From Sulfurovum sp. (GTDB lineage Bacteria > Campylobacterota > Campylobacteria > Campylobacterales > Sulfurovaceae), in NCBI GenBank assembly GCA_026982075.1, contig JALSHU010000098.1, forward strand, positions 1 to 42,297: a DNA stretch of 42,297 nucleotides, written 5' to 3'. Numbering within the stretch: the stretch's first letter is position 1; each line of letters opens with the position of its first letter. This document shows positions 9,100-17,998 of this stretch, piece after piece. The notes beneath the pieces are model-generated. The model saw only the letters and a list, made by a program, of their open reading frames with translations. It did no database searches and had not been told where the DNA came from. Made by a program: the position numbers and the translations under genes.

Positions 9100-9744
9100 T
9101 TAGCTAAGCAATATATTTGTTCCTACAACCAGTGAAATGACACCAGCAGTCATAAATGCTCTTCTTACATTCGTAAGGCTTCCTAAAAAGTTTTCATTAA
9201 TGTAAAGCATCACTAAACCAAATGCACCAAATACCAACATCACACCTATAGTAAACGCAGCTACCAAAGAAAAGTCCACAGACCCACCTTGCACTGCACC
9301 AAGCGTAATAAGCATTCCTCTCACGCCACCTGCACCCATAAGGAGCCCAAGTGTAAGTGAAGAGGTATTGGCTACTGTATCTTCACCGTGTTCATGTGAT
9401 TTCCCAAACCATATATGGATATGTTCTTTACCCTCATGAATGTGTTTTCGTAGTTGTATACGATTCAACCCCACCATAAAAAGAAGATACACTCCCATAG
9501 CGATGATAACGGTTGCAGAGATGATATCTCCGTATGCTAAAATCTCTTCAGAAATTGCCACAGTCTCTAATACCTTTGCAAAAAGGAAAAGACTTACTCC
9601 ATGCCCTATCGCAAACAAAGAAGTAATCAACAGTGTTTTTCGTTTATTCTTACCTATAGAAAAATCTGCTATCGCCGTTAGATGGTCAGGACCAAAAGCG
9701 TGGAGTATACCATACCAAAAAATAACAATTAATGATAACTCCAT
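9100..9744 (-). CDS. Nickel/cobalt transporter of the NicO/UreH-like superfamily
   Basis: The 214-residue protein has about six membrane segments. Its first-helix motif HAFGPDHLTAI corresponds to the metal-selective HxxxDH signature of NiCoT/NicO permeases, and an IGHGVSLFLF segment follows. A cytosolic or periplasmic loop at about 100-120 is His-rich (HIHEGKEHIHIWF, SHEHGED), as expected for nickel handling. It heads the hypBCDEXA operon, so nickel supply for hydrogenase is the likely role. Whether it imports or exports cannot be settled from sequence. It is divergent from the zinc-ribbon gene, with 94 bases between them. Confidence 0.8.
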   Translation of the reverse strand: MELSLIVIFWYGILHAFGPDHLTAIADFSIGKNKRKTLLITSLFAIGHGVSLFLFAKVLETVAISEEILAYGDIISATVIIAMGVYLLFMVGLNRIQLRKHIHEGKEHIHIWFGKSHEHGEDTVANTSSLTLGLLMGAGGVRGMLITLGAVQGGSVDFSLVAAFTIGVMLVFGAFGLVMLYINENFLGSLTNVRRAFMTAGVISLVVGTNILLS

Positions 9745-9838
9745 AACTCTCTCCTAAATGCATATTTCTGTACTATATTAGTCACTTATCATTAAATACG
9801 TATTAAAAAATCTACTTCTACTCTATTTTAAGGACTAA

Positions 9839-10468
9839 ATGTTACCATGTTTTATGAAATGTATCTATTGTGAGCACCCATATACGTATCTGTTAGCAGA
9901 TAAACAACGTAAATGTGGAAAATGTAAAAAAAAATTTAGCCCAAAAAAACTAGCCAGAGAGAAAAAACTATTTGCACTCTTTACAGCTGGTGTAAATGCA
10001 AGAGAAGCTTCTAAGCAAAGTAACATGCATGTTGCAACCATACAAAAATACTTTGAAAGATTTCGAAGAAATATTACATATTATGCCGATGAAATGTATC
10101 AAAAAAACAGTCACCGTGTTACAGGATACGATGAGTATCTCTATCTCCCCAAAAGCCTAAAAATAGAAGAAAGCATAGAGAAACTCCAACATTTCCTCAC
10201 CCTGAGTTATGATAATAAAGTCTACAATATAATGATGCCACAAACAAGGGATTTGCACTATGCTGAAGATGATATACAAAAGAACAAGCTTTTACTCAAA
10301 TACCTCAATTTCAATAAAATAGCAAAACTTTCCAAAGCACAAAATACCATTACTCAATTTTGGGATTATTTTGAAAATTTCATACTACAATACAAGGGCG
10401 TAAGTGAGGAACAGTTTATTTATTATCTTAAGGAAGCGGAGTGGCGGTTTAATACCGCCCAAACTTAA
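9839..10468 (+). CDS. Transposase-derived zinc-ribbon/HTH protein (IS1595-like, probably inactive)
   Basis: The 209-residue protein has an N-terminal zinc ribbon (CIYC and CGKC), then a helix-turn-helix-like stretch (NAREASKQSNMHVATIQKYF). Its C-terminus, QFWDYFENF followed by YKGVSEEQFIYYLKEAEWRFN-type residues, resembles the end of IS1595/IS1016 transposases. The DDE core looks broken: the first acid survives in GYDEYLYL, no TDGW-type second Asp is seen, and the usual Glu in NxxExFW is Thr (NTITQFW). No terminal inverted repeats or target duplications are visible. A good AAGGA ribosome site precedes ATG 9839. A domesticated DNA-binding protein divergent from the nickel transporter is my inference. 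Confidence 0.6.
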   Translation: MLPCFMKCIYCEHPYTYLLADKQRKCGKCKKKFSPKKLAREKKLFALFTAGVNAREASKQSNMHVATIQKYFERFRRNITYYADEMYQKNSHRVTGYDEYLYLPKSLKIEESIEKLQHFLTLSYDNKVYNIMMPQTRDLHYAEDDIQKNKLLLKYLNFNKIAKLSKAQNTITQFWDYFENFILQYKGVSEEQFIYYLKEAEWRFNTAQT

Positions 10469-10470
10469 AA

Positions 10471-11922
10471 TTACATCCAACCTTTTAACATCAAATGCCA
10501 ATACATTGGCTTCAGCATATACAAGTCAAATGCCCACCATAAATAGCGTGGTTTTTCAACTGCCAAAGGAAAAGAAGGTGCAAGTCCCTCATAATTAAAT
10601 TCAGCCAAGATAATTTCCCCGTATTCAACTTTGAGAGGACATACTGTATAGCCGTCAAATTTTTCTGTTAATGGTTTACCTTCTACCGCTGCTACCAAAT
10701 TGCCTACAGTTACAGGTCCATGATGTCTTGCAGAACCACCTGTTTTTCCCAGAGGTATACCACAGATATCTCCAATACCAAATATATTTGGATATCTTCT
10801 ATGTTGTAATGTCTCCTGGTCTACTTCCAACCATCCTTTCCCTGTACCTTTTTGCCAACCTAATTTTGACTCAGCTATTGCCTTTGGTGGTCCCATAGGT
10901 GGAACAATATGTATAAAGTCATAAGATAAATCTACTTTTTCTTTATGCTCAGTTACGTCATATTCACCAAGATCTTCATCATATTCGCCTTTTACTTCAT
11001 ATATATGCTCAAAAGTAGCCACTTTCTTTTTAACATCAATAGCAACAAGATTATGACCAAAATGGTTGGTGATAGTATCATATCGCTTTTGTACATTGGC
11101 AAGTGATGTTTCAATTTCAGGAAGACTAAATAGTTTTGATTTAGAAGTAGCATAAATATAATTTGCACTCAAACCATCTTTCTTCAAATGATCCGCAGAA
11201 AGATACAATATTTTTTGTGGAGCACCTCCACACTTAATAGGTGTTGCAGGTGCGGTATAAATAACTGTAGGTTTTTTACCAGAAGCAGCTGTTTTTTTCA
11301 TTGCTTCAAACCATTTCCATGTAAGTGGACCCCCATCAGCCGTACCAGCTTCAGCATTATTTAAATAGACACTTGCAATTCCATTTTTTCCTATATCCTC
11401 TTCTGTAAGACCTTTGATCCAGTCATAATGGTACACCATTCCCGTAGCAACAACCATATAGTCATATACCACAACTTTTCCTGCACGTGTGGTGACTTGA
11501 TTCTTTGTTGGTTCAAAAGAGGCTACTTCATCTTTTATCCAATGCACATCTTCATCTATAAAATTTTTATTCTCTTTCATCATTTCGTCAACAGTTGCTA
11601 TACCTGCTGCAACAAATACTTGTTCAGGTTGATATAGATGTTTTTCATTGGGCGCAATGATAGTAATCTCTGCATTAGGCAAAGCACTACGGAGTCTCGC
11701 CAATGCCATAATCCCTCCCGATCCTCCACCAACTACAAGCACTTTCACTTTTTTATCTGAACTAGGCCCAGCTTCTGCTGGAACAGGTGCACCTAACATC
11801 ATGGCTGCCCCACCTGTTAAACCCATTATTTTTAAGGCATCTCTTCTACTCATACCTGTATGTTCTTTGGTATGTAACATTTCATACGTTATTTGACTTT
11901 GTCGTATAGTTTTCTCTTTCAT
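10471..11922 (-). CDS. sqr: Sulfide:quinone oxidoreductase, type II-like, with Tat signal
   Basis: The 483-residue flavoprotein has an N-terminal FAD motif VVGGGSGG at 63-70 and the two catalytic cysteines expected for SQR: C231 in PIKCGGAPQKILYLS and C428 in YTVCPL. The stretch VDQETLQHRRYPNIFGIGD closely resembles type II SQR such as mitochondrial SQOR. It oxidises sulfide and reduces quinone at the membrane. A twin-arginine motif (SRRDALKIMG, R26-R27) follows a 24-residue leader, so a periplasmic location is likely. The longer frame back to 12039 has no start support; ATG 11922 has an AAGGA site. A hydrophobic, aromatic C-terminus suits membrane docking. It is divergent from the CDGSH gene. 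Confidence 0.88.
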   Translation of the reverse strand: MKEKTIRQSQITYEMLHTKEHTGMSRRDALKIMGLTGGAAMMLGAPVPAEAGPSSDKKVKVLVVGGGSGGIMALARLRSALPNAEITIIAPNEKHLYQPEQVFVAAGIATVDEMMKENKNFIDEDVHWIKDEVASFEPTKNQVTTRAGKVVVYDYMVVATGMVYHYDWIKGLTEEDIGKNGIASVYLNNAEAGTADGGPLTWKWFEAMKKTAASGKKPTVIYTAPATPIKCGGAPQKILYLSADHLKKDGLSANYIYATSKSKLFSLPEIETSLANVQKRYDTITNHFGHNLVAIDVKKKVATFEHIYEVKGEYDEDLGEYDVTEHKEKVDLSYDFIHIVPPMGPPKAIAESKLGWQKGTGKGWLEVDQETLQHRRYPNIFGIGDICGIPLGKTGGSARHHGPVTVGNLVAAVEGKPLTEKFDGYTVCPLKVEYGEIILAEFNYEGLAPSFPLAVEKPRYLWWAFDLYMLKPMYWHLMLKGWM

Positions 11923-12038
11923 GTCTAATTCCTTTTTGTTATAATAATTATAATTTATTAAATATTTATTATTGCTTAAGTTAAATTGTAAATCCATTAA
12001 GCTAGAGTTAGGTAGTATACAAGCAAAGGAGTAACACA

Positions 12039-12287
12039 ATGAAACATCCCGTTAAAGTCTATTTAGAAAAAGGAAAAACCTACCAGTTTTGTACCTGCAG
12101 TAAAAGTGCCGATGGTGTATTGTGTGATGGTAGTCATAAGAACACAGAGTTTAAACCCCTAGAATTCATAGCTACACGTAACTCTGAAGCATTGTTATGT
12201 TTATGTAAAAAAAGTACATGTACACCATATTGTGATGGAACACATGCTAAACATGAAAAGTTTGACTTGGATTTTCTCCTAGACTAG
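12039..12287 (+). CDS. Double CDGSH-type iron-sulfur protein
   Basis: The 82-residue protein carries two CDGSH [2Fe-2S] motifs, CTCSKSADGVLCDGSH and CLCKKSTCTPYCDGTH, each with the three-Cys one-His ligand set of mitoNEET-type proteins. Bacterial tandem-CDGSH proteins are small soluble redox proteins of largely unknown role. It reads away from the SQR gene, with 116 bases between the starts, and could share control with it. The ribosome site is AAAGGAG. The family is clear and the physiological role is unknown. Confidence 0.9.
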   Translation: MKHPVKVYLEKGKTYQFCTCSKSADGVLCDGSHKNTEFKPLEFIATRNSEALLCLCKKSTCTPYCDGTHAKHEKFDLDFLLD

Positions 12288-12293
12288 TCTAAA

Positions 12294-12971
12294 TTATCTC
12301 CAAAATTCTTTCACATCTGCCTTTTGAAACTGATATCCCAAGTCTTCACAAAGCGTATTAGAAGAAATAACTTTATGTACACTTTTTTTTCCTGAAAAAT
12401 ATGTTGCTCCAAAATGAAACTGTTCTGCATTTTGGGAAAAAATCTCTTTTTTTGTTGACTGTATGGGTGCCACGACATCAAACGTTTTACATCTTCTATC
12501 TTTTTTTATAATCTCTGAAATAATTTCTACAACATCATCCCTGTGAACATACTGGGTAACACTATCTTCAATAGTATGATGAATCGTGTATTTCCCTGCT
12601 ATTCTATCATAACCCATTAAGCCACCTAACCTTAATATCACTGCATCATCTTTTGCTGTTTCTACAAGTTTTTCAGCTTCTATAATACTCTTGTTCTCCT
12701 CATAAAATGAGATAGAACTTAAAAAAATTACTTGTGTATCTATCTTAGCATCCAAATAAAAAAGTGTATCATCCAATACCTCTAAATACTCACTCGATGG
12801 TGGTATAGCTATGAGTAAAACATCACAGGCATAAAACTGAGCTACAGCATTCATACCTATGTCACGAGACAGACAATTCACTTCATGTCCTATAGACTCA
12901 AGTTTTTCACGTACAACAGCACCGATCCATCCACAGCCTAAAATAGATATATTTTTCTTTTTTTCATACAT
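12294..12971 (-). CDS. NAD(P)-binding SDR/epimerase-like protein
   Basis: The 225-residue protein begins with a Rossmann motif (ISILGCGWIG) and continues with DVLLIAIPPSS, FLSSISFYEE and LRLGGLMGYDR. These resemble atypical extended short-chain dehydrogenases of the YeeZ type. The catalytic YxxxK is not clear; SFYEENK may stand in its place. It follows hypF by 20 bases and is probably at the end of the hydABCDE-hypF transcript. Any link to hydrogenase is positional only. An AAAGGAAA ribosome site supports the start. Confidence 0.6.
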   Translation of the reverse strand: MYEKKKNISILGCGWIGAVVREKLESIGHEVNCLSRDIGMNAVAQFYACDVLLIAIPPSSEYLEVLDDTLFYLDAKIDTQVIFLSSISFYEENKSIIEAEKLVETAKDDAVILRLGGLMGYDRIAGKYTIHHTIEDSVTQYVHRDDVVEIISEIIKKDRRCKTFDVVAPIQSTKKEIFSQNAEQFHFGATYFSGKKSVHKVISSNTLCEDLGYQFQKADVKEFWR

Positions 12972-12991
12972 TATTTTCCTTTATACTATCA

Positions 12992-15214
12992 TTAGGCAGA
13001 GGCAACCACCTGCCCTAAAGATATCCCTCCATCATTAGGTGGAATAGTATAAGAGATAAGTGCCTCAGGAAACCTCTCCAGTACCAGTGCTAAAAGTATC
13101 CTATTTTGAAAAACCCCTCCACTTAACACCAATGGTAAATCATAAGCTTTACTCACCACAACTATTATCTCCACTAAAGTATGAAAAAACTTTGAAACTG
13201 CAACAACTACATCATCTTCGACTAACAACTCTTTAATCATTGGCAGTATATCTATCAACCCTTTTTCATAGCCAAAAGTGTAATGTCCAACGACAGATTT
13301 ATCATATAACTCTTCGAGCATCATGCCACTCTCTCCCTCAAAGCTCATTACCTGGCACACACCCAGAAGTGAAGCTACAGCATCAAAAAGCCTTCCTACT
13401 GAGGAACTTAGAGGCGCATTAAGTCCTTTTTCCCACGACAGATAATATGTTTTGAGTTCTACGTTTGAAAAAGATTTTGTTGTATGGTTGTCTAACAGTA
13501 ATGTCTTTTCACCATAAAGATCAAAAAGTAACGAAAGCGCCACACGCCTAGGCTCTTTAATAGCTTTAGAACCACCAAGTAACTTAAAGTAGTTTACATG
13601 TGCTACACGTTCAAACCCCTCATAGTCACACACCATAAACTCACCACCCCATAAAGTACCATCTTCTCCATATCCAGTACCATCAAATGCAACACCCAAA
13701 ACTTTACCTATGACTTGTTTCTCAGCCATCACACCTAGGATATGTGCATAATGATGTTGTACTTCATTTCTTTGAATTTTCTCATCCTTGGCTGCTATCT
13801 GAGATGCCACTTTAGTAGACTCATAGTGGGGATGCATATCATGCGCTATCACTTCAGGTTTAAAGTCATACATACGTTTTAGCGTTTCAATATTTTTTTC
13901 ATAATATTCTACTGATCCTATGCTATTTAAATCTCCAATATGTGGAGAGAGTATCACCTGATTTTTAAAACCTATTGCAATCGTATTTTTTTGGTTCGCA
14001 CCAAGCGCCAATATTTTGTTAGATAACGCAAAAGGCAACTGTATACTTACAGGTGCATACCCTCTCGCACGTCTAAGTAGAATTTGTTTCTCTTTGACTA
14101 CCATTACAACAGAGTCATCACAACCATTCACTATTTTTCTGTCATGTTCTAATACATAGTCATACACACCTTGTAGTTTTTCTAAATCTTTTAACTGTGT
14201 ACAAATAGGTTCATCTGTCACATTCGCTGAAGTTGCAACCAAAGGACAATTAAGTGTATCAAGTAATAAAAGGTGTAAAGGCGTATAGGGTAAGAACAAT
14301 CCGATTTTTGACATATTGGGTGCAATATCCGTAGCTAGCTTTCTTCTCATTTGGACAATGACAATAGGACGTTCTTTTGAGGATAAAAGTGCTTCCTCTT
14401 TTTGAGATATCTCTCCAAGTTCTCTTGCAATGTCTATATCTTTCACCATCACAGCAAAAGGTTTACGGGGTCTGCATTTTCTTTTACGTAATTTTGCAAC
14501 AGCTTCAGTATTGGTCGCATCACACATAAGATGATACCCACCAACGCCCTTTACCGCTACAATTTTTCCATTTTTTAGAAGGTTTGCAGTTTGCTCAACC
14601 ATATCATCTTGCCTAGTTCCTAAAGACACACCTGTATTATCCATCAAATTTAACTGTGGACCACAATCCCAACACCCAATAGGTTGTGCATGATAACGTC
14701 TATCCAAGGGGTTCTTATATTCACTTTCACAAGCATCACACATCTTAAAAAATTTCATAGAAGTATGTGCTCTATCATAAGGTAAATGCTCGATGATAGA
14801 GTAACGCACACCACAATAGGTACAGGTAATAAAAGGATACCCAAAACGACGATTTTTGGGATCAAAAAGTTCAACTTCACACTGATAGCAAATACTCACA
14901 TCTGGAGGAATACGTACTGTTGTTTCTCCTTCATTTTCTGTTGTAATAATGTGAAAACCAGTATATGTATGAAAGGGGATTTTATTTGTTTCTATTCTAT
15001 CTATTTGGGCTAAAAGAGGAAGTTCTGCATTGATTGTTTCTATAAAATGTTGAAGATTCTTTGAAGAGGCATTCACCACAATTTCAACACCTTGGGCACC
15101 ATTAAGCACTGTCCCATGGAGTGAAAAACGTGTAGCTAGTCCATAAATAAATGGTCGAAATCCTACACCTTGTACTGTACCCTCAATCTTTATCTTATAA
15201 GTAGAGAGCTCCAT
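12992..15214 (-). CDS. hypF: Carbamoyltransferase HypF
   Basis: The 740-residue protein has all HypF domains in order. An acylphosphatase domain comes first (GTVQGVGFRPF, with catalytic R20 and N38). Four zinc-finger CxxC pairs follow at C109/112, C131/134, C159/162 and C181/184. Then come a YrdC-like domain (KIVAVKGVGGYHLMCDA) and a Kae1-like domain with HHYAHILGVMAE and GVAFDGTGYGEDG. It makes the carbamoyl group that HypE turns into cyanide. I chose ATG 15214 (MELSTYK), ten bases after AAGGAG; earlier ATGs at 15223 and 15235 sit too close to or before it. It overlaps hydE by 20 bases and is translationally coupled. Confidence 0.96.
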   Translation of the reverse strand: MELSTYKIKIEGTVQGVGFRPFIYGLATRFSLHGTVLNGAQGVEIVVNASSKNLQHFIETINAELPLLAQIDRIETNKIPFHTYTGFHIITTENEGETTVRIPPDVSICYQCEVELFDPKNRRFGYPFITCTYCGVRYSIIEHLPYDRAHTSMKFFKMCDACESEYKNPLDRRYHAQPIGCWDCGPQLNLMDNTGVSLGTRQDDMVEQTANLLKNGKIVAVKGVGGYHLMCDATNTEAVAKLRKRKCRPRKPFAVMVKDIDIARELGEISQKEEALLSSKERPIVIVQMRRKLATDIAPNMSKIGLFLPYTPLHLLLLDTLNCPLVATSANVTDEPICTQLKDLEKLQGVYDYVLEHDRKIVNGCDDSVVMVVKEKQILLRRARGYAPVSIQLPFALSNKILALGANQKNTIAIGFKNQVILSPHIGDLNSIGSVEYYEKNIETLKRMYDFKPEVIAHDMHPHYESTKVASQIAAKDEKIQRNEVQHHYAHILGVMAEKQVIGKVLGVAFDGTGYGEDGTLWGGEFMVCDYEGFERVAHVNYFKLLGGSKAIKEPRRVALSLLFDLYGEKTLLLDNHTTKSFSNVELKTYYLSWEKGLNAPLSSSVGRLFDAVASLLGVCQVMSFEGESGMMLEELYDKSVVGHYTFGYEKGLIDILPMIKELLVEDDVVVAVSKFFHTLVEIIVVVSKAYDLPLVLSGGVFQNRILLALVLERFPEALISYTIPPNDGGISLGQVVASA

Positions 15215-17210
15215 GTACCGCATTCTCCTTACCAATAGGAAAGTTTTTACTCATAATAGGGTTTTTTTGTCCTAATGTTCGTTGTATTCTACCATAAAGT
15301 GACTGATTGGCAAATGTTTCACCTGTTAGTGTGACAATATTACTACCTACTTTATCACAAAGCTGTGGTACTATTTCACCAATATAATCACCAAAAGACT
15401 CATATATACTATAACACATAAAGTTATTTTCCACATCTCCTAACTGATAAGACATAATACTGGTAAGAAATGCATAATTGTCAAAACGGTTGTCTTTGAC
15501 TCTGGTGTCGATTTGTAATCCACCTTTACCCAAAAAGCTTAATGCCTCCGCAGAAATACCTTCAAAACTCTCATCTTCTAGCCCTAGCGTTATCGCAGTA
15601 ACTTCAAAGATATCCATATCACCCTGAAGGTTATCTAAACGTTCCCATACTTCTGGATACGCTTTTTTATAGTTTCCTACAAGTCTATCAGACCCTTCTC
15701 TAAGTGTACGTATTTTTTCCCAAAGATTGTCAGACTCAAATGGTATAGGTGGTACAGCATTAATCACTGTTTTACCATTATAGTAAAGGAAGTTAAGACT
15801 ACCATCAAAATGTACACCTACTGCTTTTTGCCCTACTTTATGATGTTCAGCCAATACAGACATCATGGAAGCTTTATACTGTTCAAAACGATGTTCATTT
15901 GAATGTCCACTTTCAAAATCTTCATTTTCCAACACATAAATCTCATCTGTATCTACAGAGTCAAACACTTCTAAAGAGTCTATAATCCTTTTACCATCTA
16001 CTTCTACACACGCTAAATCATGGGCAACAGAGACTCTGTTTCTATTACCTTGAACTTGGGTAGGAAAAAGTATACGCTCTCCAGAAACAAAAAGTTTTTT
16101 ATCCTGATTGATGAAAATTTTCATATCTTTTTGTGTATTGATAGGCATATCAAAATCCACTAAAAAATCTGCCTCTTCCGTGCTCTCACACTCAATATAT
16201 GCTATAAACTCTAAGCCATGTTTTATTGCTTCTCCCGCCAATAGCATCGTCATCCCATCATCTGGATATTTGACTAGTGCAGAAGAACCATAGAGTTTTT
16301 TTAAGACATCACTTTTTGTTGCCACTCTAAGCAATGGACGTTCTATACTTAACAAAGCATTGAACTCTTGTTCAACCATCATAAGATGTTCATTAAATCC
16401 AGCTGCACTTACCATAAGCAAGGTAGAAAGTGCAACATTTTCTTTGCCTGATTTAGCAAAGGAGTATTGTTGTCCTGCTAAATTATTTTCAAGAGAATTT
16501 GCAGTAAAGCTAATATTTTTTATAGCTTCCAAATCTCGATTTGGATTAAAAAACTTTCTATATCCATGCATCGTTTTCATAAGTACAGTTTTACCAGAAG
16601 CAATAGCACCTGCACTTGCCTTAAAGAGCTTACGATAATCACCTTTATTGAGAGCCATATGCTCTGTTTCTCTGTCCAGCATACGTAGTCCTATACCACA
16701 CTCTATACACGAAATAAGTGGATAATCCTGACGTAGAGCATTGTTTTTGCTCTCTTCTTCACAGGCACCACAAGGTACCAAGAACTTCATAGTTGTATTT
16801 GCTCGGGTATAGGGATACTTCGTTAAGAAGGGATGTTGCGAACCACAGTTATTGCATGATGTAAAAGGGTAAAAATATCGTCTTGAACTTACATCAAACA
16901 TCTCTTTTTGACAGGTAGGACATGGAGCAATATTGAGAGGAAGATCGATAGTATCTAATGGCATGAGTGCCGGTTTGTCTTCTGAAAAATAGTGCTTTCC
17001 TTTACCAAGAAAAAGTGATGCAGGTATCACATCTTCCATTCCTAGTAAAAATTTCTCTAATTTTTCATCATCTCTATTAAATGTCATAATTATTTTGTCA
17101 TTTGTTTGAAGTACATCTACTTCTATCTCTTTTTGCTTAGCATATGCTCTTATAAGATCTGCAATATAGTTTTTATTTGAAGAGAAATTAATCTCAAAGA
17201 TAAAATACAT
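15195..17210 (-). CDS. hydE: HydE, HypF-like hydrogenase accessory protein with lost catalytic motifs
   Basis: This 671-residue protein follows hydABCD in the order known from Wolinella and Helicobacter, where hydE is required for hydrogenase activity; it is unrelated to HydE of [FeFe] hydrogenases. It aligns by eye along HypF. All eight zinc-finger cysteines are kept (C97/100, C119/122, C147/150, C168/171). A YrdC-like part (KTVLMKTMHGYRKFF) and a Kae1-like part (GVHFDGSLNFLYYNG, and TGETFANQSLYGRI matching the HypF GGVFQNRIL region) are also present. The acylphosphatase motif VQGVGFRPF is absent, and the HHYAH metal motif is replaced by RFEQYKAS. It is probably a non-catalytic assembly factor. 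The start is supported by AAGGAA. Confidence 0.8.
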   Translation of the reverse strand: MYFIFEINFSSNKNYIADLIRAYAKQKEIEVDVLQTNDKIIMTFNRDDEKLEKFLLGMEDVIPASLFLGKGKHYFSEDKPALMPLDTIDLPLNIAPCPTCQKEMFDVSSRRYFYPFTSCNNCGSQHPFLTKYPYTRANTTMKFLVPCGACEEESKNNALRQDYPLISCIECGIGLRMLDRETEHMALNKGDYRKLFKASAGAIASGKTVLMKTMHGYRKFFNPNRDLEAIKNISFTANSLENNLAGQQYSFAKSGKENVALSTLLMVSAAGFNEHLMMVEQEFNALLSIERPLLRVATKSDVLKKLYGSSALVKYPDDGMTMLLAGEAIKHGLEFIAYIECESTEEADFLVDFDMPINTQKDMKIFINQDKKLFVSGERILFPTQVQGNRNRVSVAHDLACVEVDGKRIIDSLEVFDSVDTDEIYVLENEDFESGHSNEHRFEQYKASMMSVLAEHHKVGQKAVGVHFDGSLNFLYYNGKTVINAVPPIPFESDNLWEKIRTLREGSDRLVGNYKKAYPEVWERLDNLQGDMDIFEVTAITLGLEDESFEGISAEALSFLGKGGLQIDTRVKDNRFDNYAFLTSIMSYQLGDVENNFMCYSIYESFGDYIGEIVPQLCDKVGSNIVTLTGETFANQSLYGRIQRTLGQKNPIMSKNFPIGKENAVHGALYL

Positions 17211-17400
17211 GTATGTTCCTTGTTCTATGTTTTTGTTTACTAGACAACTAAAAATCAGTATTTTTATTTTACTTCTAGCTGTATACTAAACAATGATTCT
17301 TCACAAAACTCAAACTTACATAAACTTGCATCAAACAAATGTATAAAAAAGTTGAAATGAAAAATTTTATTGTTTTCTAAAGTGAGTCATAAATAATGAG

Positions 17401-17973
17401 TTAAATCAATTCTGTCATATTATGAAAATCTGAAATTGTTGGATTAGCATATCTATCTATAATACTTTCAAAAGAGATTGTTGTAGGTTTTTTTCTCAAT
17501 ACAATACCTGAGTCAGCTAACTCTTGCAATGTTGTATCAACTAAGTTTGGCATATGAGAAAGCGCTTCTTGTGTCATACCATTTTTAACATCTATGATAT
17601 CATGTGGTACCATAGTAATGAGTTGTACTTCTCCCATTTCTTCATGAAAAGAACATATCTCAATCATCATTGTTATTTCTACCTCATTTGCAGTTTTACG
17701 TGTAGCACTTTCATGTGCCATCACCTGTTCCGCATTTTCTGAAGAAATAGTACCCACTGGTCCTTCTTTAGATCCAGTGCCAACAACAATAACTTTATCA
17801 TACTCTTGATAGTAAGTCATCAAAGTAAACCCTAAAGTACCTCCTTCAACAATCGTCAAATTTGGATGTGCTTCATAATTTTCTTCAATATATTTTACTA
17901 AATATGCACCAAGACCCTCATCATGAAACATAATGTTTCCTATTCCGACGAGTGCTATTTTTTCATATGCCAA
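17401..17973 (-). CDS. hydD: HydD, hydrogenase maturation protease homologue with altered metal site
   Basis: The 190-residue protein has the family fold markers (GIGNIMFHDEGLG, VEGGTLGFTLM, MVPHDI) and the position of hydD after hydC. By-eye comparison with HybD-type proteases keeps the first nickel ligand (E19). The Asp expected after the second strand is G65 (VIVVGTGSKEG), and the His expected in the AHEVEM-like motif is N96 (TANEVEIT). If correct, it cannot sense nickel in the usual way. The family cleaves the large-subunit tail; here it may act as a chaperone, or processing may depend on the protease at 2292. A 190-base spacer separates it from hydE. Confidence 0.82.
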   Translation of the reverse strand: MAYEKIALVGIGNIMFHDEGLGAYLVKYIEENYEAHPNLTIVEGGTLGFTLMTYYQEYDKVIVVGTGSKEGPVGTISSENAEQVMAHESATRKTANEVEITMMIEICSFHEEMGEVQLITMVPHDIIDVKNGMTQEALSHMPNLVDTTLQELADSGIVLRKKPTTISFESIIDRYANPTISDFHNMTELI

Positions 17974-17998
17974 GTTTTATCCTTCAGACAAAGAGAGC

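Noticed and set aside
9745-10480. A complete insertion sequence around the transposase-like gene
   Set aside because: I saw no terminal inverted repeats or target-site duplication on either side, and the flanking genes are intact.
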